A stretch of 64,000 nucleotides of DNA from Carallia brachiata (lineage: Eukaryota; Streptophyta; Magnoliopsida; Malpighiales; Rhizophoraceae), in the NCBI GenBank assembly GCA_021464245.1, contig JADCRB010000005.1:3574449-3638448 (forward strand), given 5' to 3'. The position numbers and the translations under genes are program-made. Below are positions 1 through 9,439 of this stretch, piece after piece. Every line of letters starts with the position of its first letter. Position 1 is the stretch's first letter. The notes beneath the pieces were generated by a model, which did no database searches, was not told where the DNA came from, and saw only the letters and a list, made by a program, of their open reading frames with translations.

Positions 1-745
1 GATGACATGCTGCACAAGATTGTAGAATGTTATGTTGATGACTTAGTTGTAAAGACTAAGAAGCGCAAAGACCACCTCGAGGATCTCAAGACAGTGTTCG
101 AAAGACTTCGGAGGCATCAGCTCAAAATGAACCCTCTCAAGTGCGCATTCGGTGTCACATCAGGAAAGTTTCTTGGGTTCGTGGTGCGCCATCGTGGAAT
201 CGAAGTTGATCAGTCAAAGGTTGAGGCAATTCAAAAGATGCCTGAACCTAAAAACCTGCACGAGCTGCGAAGTCTACAAGGAAAGCTGGCCTACATTCGC
301 CGTTTCATCTCCAATTTAGCTGGGAGATGTCAACCTTTCCATCGGTTGATGAAGAAGGATGTCAACTTCGAGTGGGACGAAGCTTGCAGCAAAGCCTTTG
401 AGCATAAAGAAGTACCTTTCCAATCCACCGGTCCTAGGTGCTCCAATTCAAGGAAAGTCGTTGATTCTCTACATTGCAGCGCAGGAAAGATCTTTGGGAG
501 CCTTGCTTGCACAGGAAAACGAGCAGGGAAAGGAAGTTGCCTGTACTACTTGAGCAGAACACTAAACGGTCCGGAGCTGAGTTATTCGCCCATTGAAAAG
601 ACATGTCTAGCACTGTTCTTTGCCATTGACAAGCTGAGGCACTACATGCAGCTCACACGGTACGTCTCATTGCCAGAGCTGATCCTGTCAAATATATCTT
701 ATCCAGACCAATCTTGTCAGGACGACTTGCCAAGTGGGCAGTAAT
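1..745 (+). pseudogene. Gypsy pol: RT C-terminus and RNase H (frameshifted)
   Basis: The segment enters inside reverse transcriptase. The catalytic box reads CYVDDLVV near nt 25-50, followed by RT thumb and connection sequence (FLGFVV, LAYIRRFISNLAGR). The RNase H part changes frame near nt 402 and returns near nt 541. It includes GALLAQENEQG in the middle frame and YYLSRTLNGPELSYSPIEK in the first frame. A further shift near nt 660-700 leads into the next domain. At least three frame changes in 750 bp make this a dead copy. Family assignment rests on the ungapped similarity pattern of plant Tat-type RT/RNase H. Confidence 0.9.
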
Positions 746-1415
746 CCTACAAAGCTACGACATTGTCTACGTGCCTCAAAAAGCAGTCAAAGGACAAGCT
801 CTAGCAGACTTCCTTGCAGATCACCCTGTTCCGTCAGATTGGGAGTTCACAGATGATCTTCCAGATGAAGAGGTCTTTTACATTGAGACACTGCCACCAT
901 GGACGATGTTCTTTGATGGTGCAGCAAGGCGTGATGGTGCTGGTGCCGGCATAGTGTTTGTCACTCCTCAACGACAAATACTACCATATGCTATCATTCT
1001 CGGTGAGTTATGTTCAAATAATGTTGCTGAATACCAGGCTTTGATCATTGGTCTTCAAATGGCTGTCGATATGAAGATTCCAACTATAGAAGTCCATGGA
1101 GATTCCCAGCTCGTCATCAACCAACTTACAGGATTGTATGACGTGAAGAAAGAGGACCTTGCGCCTTACCATCAACGTGCTCGACAGCTAATGGATGAAT
1201 TTGAAAGCATCACCTTGGAGCATGTGCCTCGACGAGAAAACACTCAGGCAGACGCGTTGGCTAACCTGGCACTTCTCTTGCAAAGTCAGAAATCCAGGCT
1301 ACAGTTGTTGCGTATGTCAGAAATGGATAGTGCCACAAAGGATGATGAAGAAACTACAGCAGCCAACGCTGTATATACGTCTCGCGGAGGAGGATTGGCG
1401 CCAACCAATCATTGA
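714..1415 (+). pseudogene. Gypsy pol: second (additional) RNase H domain
   Basis: This open stretch of about 230 codons contains an RNase HI-like fold. The motifs are MFFDGAARRDGAGAG (first Asp), NVAEYQALIIGLQMA (Glu), HGDSQLVINQL (second Asp) and RENTQADALANLA (last Asp). The catalytic D-E-D-D residues are all visible. This is the archaeal/plant-like extra RNase H of Tat/Ogre elements, lying after the pol RNase H. A frameshift near 1375 separates it from the integrase zinc-binding part that follows. In a live element it would be part of the Gag-Pol polyprotein and would help remove RNA from the RNA:DNA hybrid. Confidence 0.88.
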
Positions 1416-2638
1416 CTACCTACAGCACGGGAAGCTGCCCGAAGATCGTCGTCATAAGACAGAAATTCAACGACGAGCTCCCCGCTTCATATATCTCAAG
1501 GATGCTCTGTATCGAAGGTCTTTTGATGGAGTTCTACTTCGCTGCCTAGCCAATGAAGAGGCAAAACAGGCTCTCACTGAAGCACATTCTGGTGTTTGTG
1601 GCGGACATCAATCGGGCCTAAGTTGCACTTCCAACTCAGAAGGATGGGATACTACTGGCCAACCATGGTACGTGATTCAATTGAGTTTGCTAAAACTGTC
1701 AAGCTTGTCAATTTCATGCGAATTACATACATCAACCACCGGAGCCACTGCATCCAACTGTCTCATCCTGGCCCTTTGAAGCTTGGGGTCTCGACTTAGT
1801 GGGGCCCTTGCCAAAGTCATCCCTGGGTCACCTGTACATCCTCGCAGCAACCGACTACTTCTCAAAATGGGCTGAAGCCATTCCACTTAGAGAGGTAAAG
1901 AAGGAGCATGTTGCCAATTTCATCCGGACTCAGCTGATCTATCGCTATGGAGTCCCTCGATTCATCATCACTGATAATGGCAAGCATCTCTACAACAGCT
2001 TAATCGACAAGCTCTGCGAGAAGTTCAAGTTCAAGCAGTACAAGTCATCCATGTACAATGCCCCAGCAAATGGCTTGGCCGAAGCATTCAACAAGACCTT
2101 ATGCAACCTGTTGCGGAAGGTAGTCTCTAAATCCAAAAGAGATTGGCATGACAGAATTCCGGAGGCATTATGGGCGTATCGTACAACTTACCGGACTCCA
2201 ACACAGGCGACGCCATACTCACTTGTCTACGGTGTCGAAGCAATACTGCCGTTGGAAACACAGATTCCATCCCTGCGCATGGCTGTTCTGGAAGGACTCA
2301 CACAGGAGGAGAATGCTCGCCTACGTCTGGATGAGTTAGAAGCCCTCGATGAAAGGAGGCTCGAAGCACAACAGCAACTTGAGTGCTACCAAGCCCGGCT
2401 CACCAACACATTCAACCGCAGGGTCCGCCCTCGATCTTTTCAAGTTGGAGACCTTGTTCTTGCAGTGCGACGGCCCATCAACATGAAGCATCGGCCTGGT
2501 GACAAGCTTACTTCCAAATGGGACGGGCCATACTTAGTGCAGGAGGCCTACACTCACAACGCTTACATGCTGTCAGACCAAGAAGGCGTCCGAATCGGCC
2601 CAATCAATGGTAAATTTCTGAAACATATTATGTGTAAA

Positions 2639-2640
<2 letters not shown>
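1376..2640 (+). pseudogene. Gypsy pol: integrase (frameshifted)
   Basis: The N-terminal part (DWRQPIIDYL, ALYRRSFDG, EAHSGVCGGH) is the HHCC zinc-binding region. It breaks frame near 1620, and the expected CxxC pair near 1690-1710 is not intact. From 1799 the core is open. It shows DYFSKWAEAIP (first Asp), FIITDNGKHL (second Asp) and ANGLAEAFNKTL (Glu), the DDE triad. A GPY/F-type C-terminal module follows (KWDGPYLVQEAY, near 2516-2551). The frame runs into an A-tract at about 2641. Nucleotides 1799-1801 are not an ATG, so this is an internal piece of pol, not an independent gene. Confidence 0.9.
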
Positions 2641-2682
<42 letters not shown>

Positions 2683-3090
2683 AAAAAAAAAAAAAAAAAA
2701 AAAAATCAAAAAAATCAAAAAAAAAATCAAAAAAAAAAAAAAAAAAGTTGCGAAGTCCCGATCTGAAAACCAAGCGAAAATCCAAACCCAAACACTTGAG
2801 CCCAATTCAGAGTCCAACTCAAAAGCCTGAAAAACAAATCCAAAAATCCAAGTCTAGAAGCCCAAACACTCGACCCAAAACCAATCCAAAGCCCAAAACC
2901 CAAAAAAATTTCAAGTTCCAGACACAATCCAAACCCAAGTTCAAAATCCAATCCAACTCCTGGCCCGCATGAGTATAAACTGTGAACGGCCCAAAAATAT
3001 AAAAGACGGAGGGTTTGATTCTGAAACTCAGCATCAGTCTCAACCGATCTTCACCACATACCAAGACCTTTGCTCCTTGCCGCAAGAAAG
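2641..3090 (+). other. A-tract and low-complexity spacer of the Gypsy element
   Basis: About 105 bp of almost pure A (2641-2747) follows the integrase. Then 2750-2960 is a CCAAAA/CCCAAA-rich low-complexity stretch that would translate as Lys/Pro/Gln-rich sequence in any frame. No protein domain is visible. The long internal A-tract directly 5' of the homeobox ORF could be a slippage expansion or a trace of reverse transcription. The sequence alone does not decide. Confidence 0.6.
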
Positions 3091-3716
3091 ATGGAACCAG
3101 TTGCAGAACCTCAAGACAAGGGAGAAGAAAGGTCACCTCGCACAAGGTGGCAACCGACCATGGCACAACTGCAAATTTTGGAGGAAGTCTTCTACAACGA
3201 TGGAGGTATTGTCCCTAACTCTACACAGATTCTCCAACTTGTCTCACGACTTCGCCCGCTAGGGGCAGTCGAAGGAAAAAATGTATATTTTTGGTTCCAG
3301 AATCGGAGACATAGGGAAACAGTGGCGCTGAGAGATGGTATTTCCAAAGCACAGCCTGTTGTTCCTATAGTAGATCTCACCAGTACAGCTTCACCCTCAA
3401 ATGAAGCCGGCCCAAGTTCTACCACTGCAATGGTCTCTCCACGGTACGTTCATCAAAGCCGTAGCCTATGGGAGCATACATACTGGTCTGGTGGTTTCAC
3501 GGAGTCAGCCAAGGGTTCATCCCTCCTAGATACTTAAGTCTAGGAGGAATTTTTCTAGCACACAGGAGTCATTCCGGCGAAATTTTGCCTCTCTTTCCAG
3601 AATATTCCGGCAGCATCAACCAGCCGGAAAGCGACGTCAACATCATCGGCCCACCAGACGAGGTCGAGCTTGACTTGGAGCTGCCTCGGGCCCCGCTAGG
3701 ACGGCCGACAAGATAA
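3091..3716 (+). pseudogene. WUSCHEL/WOX-like homeobox ORF carried by the Gypsy element
   Basis: From the ATG at 3091 a frame open to 3537 encodes a homeodomain at residues about 17-77 (nt 3139-3321). The helix-1 start is TRWQPT, and the recognition helix is GKNVYFWFQNRRHRE. The GKNV-WFQN form and the spacing fit plant WOX proteins of the WUS clade and differ from HD-Zip or KNOX. A second frame then carries ILPLFPE (nt 3582-3602), matching the WUS-box pattern, and ELDLELP (nt 3666-3686), an EAR-type LxLxL repressor motif. So the order homeodomain, WUS-box, EAR is kept, but with a frame change between 3430 and 3579. A 9-bp inverted repeat (3522-3530/3539-3547) sits in that interval. No intron interrupts the homeobox. 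In WUS proteins these parts bind DNA and recruit TOPLESS-type corepressors; whether this copy is translated is unknown. It lies in the same orientation as pol, between integrase and the polypurine tract. Confidence 0.85.
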
Positions 3717-3720
3717 GGTG

Positions 3721-3830
3721 CAACGACTTCTGCAACGACTTCTGCCAGCACGCGGCAACGACTTCCGCAGCACACGGCAACGACTTCTGCCACACACGGT
3801 AACGACTTTCGTGACACGCGTCAGCCGCTG
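3721..3830 (+). repeat. 22-23 bp minisatellite in the Gypsy 3' region
   Basis: The core AACGACTTCYGC recurs at 3721, 3733, 3756, 3778 and 3800. After a first 12-bp partial unit the periods are 23, 22 and 22 bp, with CAGCACGCGG-like spacers. About four and a half units lie immediately after the EAR-like motif of the homeobox ORF. Confidence 0.8.
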
Positions 3831-4649
3831 CCTCTTTTGTCTCTTATGCAGGAAAGGGACGTGGATGACCCTACCCGATTCTGCATACCTTTTTTGACTT
3901 TTCAAAAAAAAAAAAAAAAAAAAAACTCTTTATTATTTGTATATATATCCTGCATGCCCGAGTTGTAATATTCACCCCTCAGCTCTTCTTTCTCAAAAGA
4001 AAATGGCTAGTCTCTGCACTTGTCTCAGGAAGTTCTTCGATCAAGAAGTTGGAGGCGCACGAGCTAAGAAAAGAAGGAGTAGTCTTCTTCGAGGGATCCC
4101 TAAAAGCCCTCGAAACTCAGTCTCCAACGCCATCGGTTGTCATGGAGTTCCAACTCTCCTTAGTTCACATCTACCACAGAGGGATGAGAAGCTGCAATTA
4201 TCCTAATCTTTCTTTGGATGCAGCGACGTACAGGGAAGTTCCAACTACTCTCCTTACGTCGAAGCAGACTTGGAAATCATCACTACAGTCAGTCTCTCTG
4301 TGAGCCGGTCTTGAAGTTCCAAGGTCCTGAGCCTTTCTTGGGGAGGTTGAAGTTCTTTGCCTACTGGATCATCCTCACCAGAGCTCTGGAACTTTAAGAG
4401 ATATAAAAAATCCTTTGCGGGCTATGGAAGCTCGAATGCACCTGGAGCCAAGACTTTAATTTCTATATTGGCTGGGCTGCTAACTTCTTCAAGATCATAT
4501 CGGTTTCCTATTGCGATCCAACAACAGCGGAGATGGTCAAAGATAGAAGACTCCAAGATTCAATGTTCATCAGGACTTTCCAAATTTCAAACTGGACTTC
4601 AAGACTCGGTTCGAATTATCTCTGTAAAAATCTTTCTTACCGACCCTTG
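3831..4649 (+). other. Gypsy 3' region with unrecognised short ORFs
   Basis: After a short A-tract (3904-3924) there is a TATATATAT at about 3940, a pyrimidine-rich leader and an ATG in good context (AAAATGGC, ATG at 4003). That ORF runs to 4206 and is rich in Ser, Arg and Lys. An overlapping frame from 4049 to 4303 has VVFFEGSLKALE and MEFQLSLVHIYHRG. I recognise no family. The arrangement of TATA, leader and ATG could be an internal promoter and a second captured gene piece, or chance. It ends at the polypurine tract. Confidence 0.35.
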
Positions 4650-4662
4650 AAGTGGGGGCATT
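4650..4662 (+). promoter_or_regulatory. Polypurine tract (plus-strand primer)
   Basis: The purine-rich AAGTGGGGGCATT lies directly before the TG that opens the LTR. A G-rich tract at this position is the usual plus-strand priming site of LTR retrotransposons. Confidence 0.85.
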
Positions 4663-5377
4663 TGTAAACAAATAACTTTTTTTTTTAAAAAAAATAAATA
4701 AATAAAAAAAAAAAAAAAAAAAGTCATTGGCCGCCAACCTTGAAGTCAAGGTTGGCAGCCAACCTTTAAAAGCCACCAACCAATTGGTTGGTGGCAGGCA
4801 GGTGGGGGAGGCCTATAAATGGCCTCCCCCCAAATCAATTGAAGCAGAGAAGAAAAAGGAAAAAAAAAAAGAAAGAAGAAAAGAAGGCAGCCAGCAGCAG
4901 GCGAAAAAAAAAAAAAAAAAAGCAAGCGGAAGAAAAAAGAAAAAAAGAAAAAAAAAAAGAAGAGAGAGATAGTATAAAAAAAAAAAAAAAATCAAAATAC
5001 CACAAATCCGGCTGAGATTAAGCCTCATACGGCCCTCAGCAAAATCCAGGCAACTCATCCGAGAACAAGTCTCTTCGACTCTCGGTGAAATTAAGTCAGA
5101 TCGGCTCAGATCAGCTCTCTGTGGTTCGTAAACGTAGTCAAAAATATCCAAATCAGATACAGTTTCAGTCTATCCAGTTCAAGAAAAAGCGGTGGAAATT
5201 ATTTCTGTCCAGATCAAGCTCATGCAGCCCTTGACGGAGTCAAAAAAAGGAACACTAATCGGAGGATCTACGGAGATCGACCCCACGTAAATTTTCTTTT
5301 CTTTTACAATTTTTATTTGTAATTTATTTTTGTATTTTTGAGTTTAATTGTTTTAGGCTCGAAATTTACGCTTTACA
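4663..5377 (+). repeat. 3' LTR of the Gypsy element (715 bp)
   Basis: It starts TGTAAAC after the polypurine tract and ends GCTTTACA, so TGTAAA and TTTACA form a perfect 6-bp terminal inverted repeat. The 3' boundary is confirmed by an inverted copy at 56103-56224, which also stops exactly at the reverse complement of GCTTTACA. The LTR holds an A-tract, a stack of inverted repeats with the TATA box (4733-4830), A-rich transcribed sequence and a T-rich tail. Confidence 0.88.
4733..4830 (+). promoter_or_regulatory. U3 promoter with three stacked inverted repeats and TATA box
   Basis: There are three perfect inverted repeats in about 100 bp. The first is 4733-4756, with 11-bp arms and 2-bp spacer AG. 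The second is 4772-4795, a 24-bp spacer-less palindrome centred on CCAATTGG. The third is 4804-4830, with arms GGGGGAGGCC and GGCCTCCCCC around the 7-base loop TATAAAT. The TATA box at 4814-4820 is therefore the loop of the last hairpin. Transcription would start roughly 30 bp downstream, near 4845. Confidence 0.8.
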
Positions 5378-5475
5378 CCACGTAAATTTTATTTTATTTT
5401 AAAATTTTTATCTATAATTTATAATTTGTATTTTTGAATCTAACTATTACAAGTTTGAGATTTACGTCCGTTACA
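5378..5475 (+). repeat. Diverged duplicate of the LTR 3' terminus
   Basis: These 98 bp resemble the last 95 bp of the LTR (5283-5377). Both start CCACGTAAATTTT, both have T-rich middles, and both end with a ...TTTACG...TTACA pattern. Either the element inserted into a related older LTR with CCACG as a 5-bp target duplication, or the LTR end was tandemly duplicated. The 5' flank needed to decide is outside the window. Confidence 0.7.
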
Positions 5476-6927
5476 AAGATAACATAAATTGATCAACGAT
5501 AAACCGCCAACCATCAAACAAGAAACACGGGCTTACGACAAGGAGGGAAATTTATTATTCTAATCAATACAACACGGCAATTATTATTCTAACCAAAGAC
5601 AATTTGTTTTGGTCTTGCCAAAGCCTTCCGTCCTCGACTTTGCTTCCAATTGTGTGGCCATCAAGCACTCTACTTTCGCCATTGATATTATTGTATTGCT
5701 TACCTGCAATAATGGTTAATATTTATCACCAAAACTAAGTGAAATTCTAGAATAATAGTTAAATGGCACCTAAATCTTATATTTGCTGGAATTCATTTAC
5801 CGTACGAAATGGTTACGATTCATATATGTGCAGTGGCACAAAAGTTTATATCATTTGATAAAAGTCCCCTAATTTTTTTCTTCTAACAGCAAATTAGCTC
5901 GTCACCATTCGCATGGTAGCTAGAGTAGACAGAGCCAAAATCTTAATTTTAATAACCAAAATTCAAATTGAGACACCGATTCATAGCACCTCCTCAGACA
6001 AAGGGCCCCAAAAGTTATATACAATTAAGCCTCTAACACAGGATCTGTGGGGCTATATGAACCGCTAATCGTGTGACTAAAAATCCCACATATACAATCA
6101 AGAAAAGGACCCCAATTTAATTAGTGGAACACCGTTTAATTCATCATCCGCAATATTCAATTAAAAGTATGTTTCATTTTCTGCATTATGGAATTGAACT
6201 TATTTGTAAAGAGAAGACATAATTTTTTTAATGAATAGACGACTTAAATATGCAAATGCAGGTTCTTATTTTTATTTAGATAAGCCATATGTAAGTTGAT
6301 TTATCACGAACTATTGTATTAGTGTGCTGAATTATTTACCAACTTAAGAAAACCAATCATAACTCTCAATAAATTCTTGTTGTTAAGAATACTTTTTTTT
6401 TTTGGCAGTAATCTTGCGTTTGCCTAAAAATCTTAGGTAATAAATATAAATGTTTATTTTCTCAAAACTATGTAGCCAAACCTCTATGGTGGTCATTGCC
6501 ACTACCAGCACACTTTGAAGTGCTTGCAGATACGCCGCCATAACTACATCCGACGATTGCCTTCACTGTGTTAAAAACATAATAATAATAAATTGACTTA
6601 CTCTCCTTTTTCCTTTTTTCTTTAATAGTTTATTAGTTAATTGTTAGAGCGAGCAAGCCACTCTGTGTAACCAATACACAATTGCGAGCACCCTCCAAAT
6701 TAAACGGGAGTGCGAGCCCCCCCCCCCCCCCCCACCCCCAAGGGAAAGGTTCCTTGCCAACATGGCAAAACCGAGTTGGCCATCTACCCTCGTTTATTTG
6801 AATCACTATTTTACCAATTCACAAACAAGAACATATATTTTCGTGTTTACCTTCATCTGAATCTTTTTCTGCGATAATGATTAATTCCACTTGCATAACT
6901 TGTAGAAGTAGAAGTAGAAGAAAATTT
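5476..6927. other. Intergenic, AT-rich, one possible exon remnant and a poly-C run
   Basis: No clear gene is present. On the minus strand, 5565-5705 has a TTATTGCAG acceptor-like site followed by an open frame (fragments RVLDGHTIGSKVEDG and LWQDQNKLSLV) ending in TGA. It could be a terminal exon remnant of an unknown gene. A run of 17 C (6717-6733), followed by A and five more C, stands out against the AT-rich surroundings. Confidence 0.4.
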
Positions 6928-6949
6928 AAACGACGTAGAGATGGCAACA

Positions 6950-6973
6950 GGGAGGGGTGGGGCGGGGGTGGGG
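6950..6973 (+). other. G-quadruplex-type motif in the hAT subterminal region
   Basis: Five runs of 3-5 G are separated by single bases (GGG A GGGG T GGGG C GGGGG T GGGG). The other end of the element has the matching C-rich arrangement (about 9280-9297). This fits a shared subterminal repeat. Confidence 0.7.
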
Positions 6974-7788
6974 ATGGCATCCCCGATCCCCGTCCCCACT
7001 TTTGAACTCAATCCTTGTCCTTGTCTCCGTCCTCGGTGATTCCCCATCCCCGCCGGGGATCAGGGATCCCCGTCCCCACCTCGTCTCTGCCTTTAATTTA
7101 AACTAGTGGATATATACCTTAAAGATCCTATTAGTAAAAATATGAGCACATTGTTTTTATTCTACAACACCATTGAATAAATATGCAAAAAATACACAAG
7201 CACCTCAAGGCCAACATGCCCACAACATACTGAACCAAAAGAGGACACAAATGGATTAGATTGGAATCTAAATTTGGAAGTAATTAGAAGCACCAGATGT
7301 TGAAATATTGGACCAACTAGTAACTACACCACTATTCTACTTAAGAATGAATATAAAAAATTAATGGCTGATTCAATTTTAGTTGGTTGGTTAAGTGAAG
7401 TTGAAATTGAACCCTTATTATTTTCTGCTTCTTAGGAATTAGTTGGATATCACAGAAAAAATTCTTAGGAATTAGTTGTAATTTTCTGCAGTAGGAGGTT
7501 TATCTAGCAACAAGTTAGATTTAAGGAAAATTACAAAAAGAAAAAAAAAAGGAAAAAGGCTTCGATGATCAAGATTCAAAGGCTATCAAAAACAAAACAT
7601 AACCTAAAGGATTGGTAATTTTGGGTAGATAATTTTTGGCCTAAAATTTTCATTTAACTCAAATCATTAGCATTTTCAAGCCACAATGTCACACAATCTA
7701 ACCCAAAATTAAAGTATCTTCTAAAAAGAGAGAAGAATTAAAAACACCAGAATGAAAAAAAAAAAAACAGAAAGATTACCCTAATTAC

Positions 7789-8073
7789 CTAAAGATAAAT
7801 GCAGTTGCCATGATTGTCCACCAAACTATCCTCCAGTCCAGCAGTCAGACGAGTTAGACATAAGCATCCAACCATAGCAAAAGGCCTTATCATAACCATT
7901 CGAGGCTCTGAATAGTGAACTCTACCCAACCTTTCCAGCATGTTATCAATATCATGCATCAAACTAAAGATCCTCGCTTTTAAAAATACCGGCATCACTA
8001 TAAACTTTTTCACTACTTCCTCTCTTGGCAACTTTAGCTCGCAGTTAGAAATTGCCTTTATGATCCACAACAA
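7789..8073 (-). other. Unrecognised ORF inside the hAT-like element
   Basis: This 94-codon ORF contains REEVVKKFIVMPVFLKARI and IDNMLERLGRVHYSEP. Amphipathic-looking composition and an ATG start make it better than random, but I know no family for it and there is no hAT dimerisation or zinc-finger motif. It may be a fragment of a captured host gene or of an old coding region of the element. Confidence 0.25.
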
Positions 8074-9439
8074 ATATGAGCATTTTCCAAGTGGAAAATC
8101 ATGTCAGCCAATTGATGCACACGATCAAAGACGCTTATCACTACATTAAGTTCTTTCATCAAGAAAGGTTAGACAAATTCATAGTATCAAATTCTAGAAA
8201 ATATTGTTAGATCCATCAATAAGTCATGCACAAGAGATGATGTGACTTGTTCCAAGAAAGTACTATGTAGAGCATTCGGATCATGCTCTACCCACACAAA
8301 AAACACAAACTAAATCATTGTTCATTTCAACTAAAACAATTTGCTAATGTACTTCAATCAAGTAACTATAATAAACAAGCATGAAAAAGCCCCCATTTTT
8401 GCTTCAAAACGAATAGATCTCTGCGAAAACAGTTTTGAAACAAGTAATCGAATAATCAACTTTTCGTAAAAAGCATACTAAATAAAGAAGCAAATTCAGG
8501 TCTGATTTTATGTCTACGCCCAAAACATTAAATTAGCAAGACGACATTGATGGAATTTGTTTTAGAAGAAAACTTTTACCGAGAAAAGACAAACTTTCCC
8601 TCAGGAAAATTCAATTCTATATTTGAATACGACCAAAATATTGTAACAATAACAAAAAATAATAATAAGCTCAATTCCAAAGCAATATTCGATTAAATAC
8701 ACAATCCCACTAAAAACAATCCATATATAATGTAGGCTCTTCGATTCACAAAAATTGACATAATTTTTACCACCCATTTCCCAGAAAACAAAGGGAATCC
8801 AATTTTGAAAACCCATTGGAAAGAGCAAAAATTAAATTTAAAAAAAAACAAAAATGAGGAATCCAATTCTAAAAAACCTGAGAATTTGAAGATCTTGAAG
8901 GTTACGAGGAAGCCTGAGGAAAATCTCTTGCTCGAGTTGATTGAATGGGAATGTGATAAGCGAGATGTGAATGGGATAAGGGAGCAGCAACTTCATGCAG
9001 TGAGGAATGGGAGCGAGATGTGATCGTCGAGGAATAGAGCTGCTTGCTTGTAGGAGCAACTACAAGCAATCCTGAAGTGAATGAGAAATTTTGAGGAAGA
9101 ATAGAGGCGCACTCGGGCATGCTTGAGATGAAGAAAGGAAATTACAAGATTGATTTAGGTTTTGGTATCAAGTTACTAAATTATCCCTATAAATTTTTAT
9201 CTAAATATTATATAAAGGATAAAAAAGTAAATTACATTACGGGTGGGGAACGGAGACGGATACGGGCGGGGATAGTCTATCCGTCCCCGTCCCCGTGCAC
9301 GTTAAAAAATCCAGGGAATGGGGATCCCCTCCCCATTTCTTAGTCAAACAAAGTTGACCCCATCCCCATTGAGGCATGTACAGGTATTCCTCGACGGGTA
9401 CGGGTGAAATTGTCTTCCCTAAAACGAGGCAAAATATAC

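Larger units (their letters stand above)
1..5377 (+). mobile_element. Ty3/Gypsy LTR retrotransposon, Tat-like, 5' part outside window
   Basis: The order seen is reverse transcriptase tail with YVDD, RNase H, a second RNase H domain, integrase, a long 3' region with a captured homeobox ORF, a polypurine tract and a 3' LTR. RT before integrase defines Ty3/Gypsy. An extra RNase H between the first RNase H and integrase is the hallmark of the Tat lineage. The gag, protease, first part of RT and the 5' LTR lie left of the window. Pol has several frameshifts, so this copy cannot encode a working polyprotein. A homologous LTR end in reverse orientation at 56103-56224 and a related fragment at 9440-10912 show that the family has other copies here. 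Confidence 0.93.
6936..9421. mobile_element. hAT-like non-autonomous DNA transposon (2.49 kb)
   Basis: The left end is TAGAGATGGCAAC and the right end reads, in reverse complement, TAGGGAAGACAA. These are imperfect inverted termini of the Ac/hAT TAGGGATG type. Flanking 8-bp sequences AAACGACG (6928-6935) and AAACGAGG (9422-9429) match at 7 of 8, the hAT target-duplication length. Both subtermini carry runs of GGGG/CCCC (6950-7085 and 9240-9365). The interior shows no transposase signature. Its longest open frames are a 94-codon minus-strand ORF at 7789-8073 and smaller pieces near 8600-9120. I cannot name a captured gene. Confidence 0.7.

Noticed and set aside
2563..3166. Phe- and Leu-rich minus-strand ORFs
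   Set aside because: They are the reverse reading of the A-tract and the CCAAAA low-complexity spacer.
4727..5151. Lys/Glu-rich and Phe-rich ORFs in both strands
   Set aside because: They come from A- and GAA-rich transcribed LTR sequence, with no domain.
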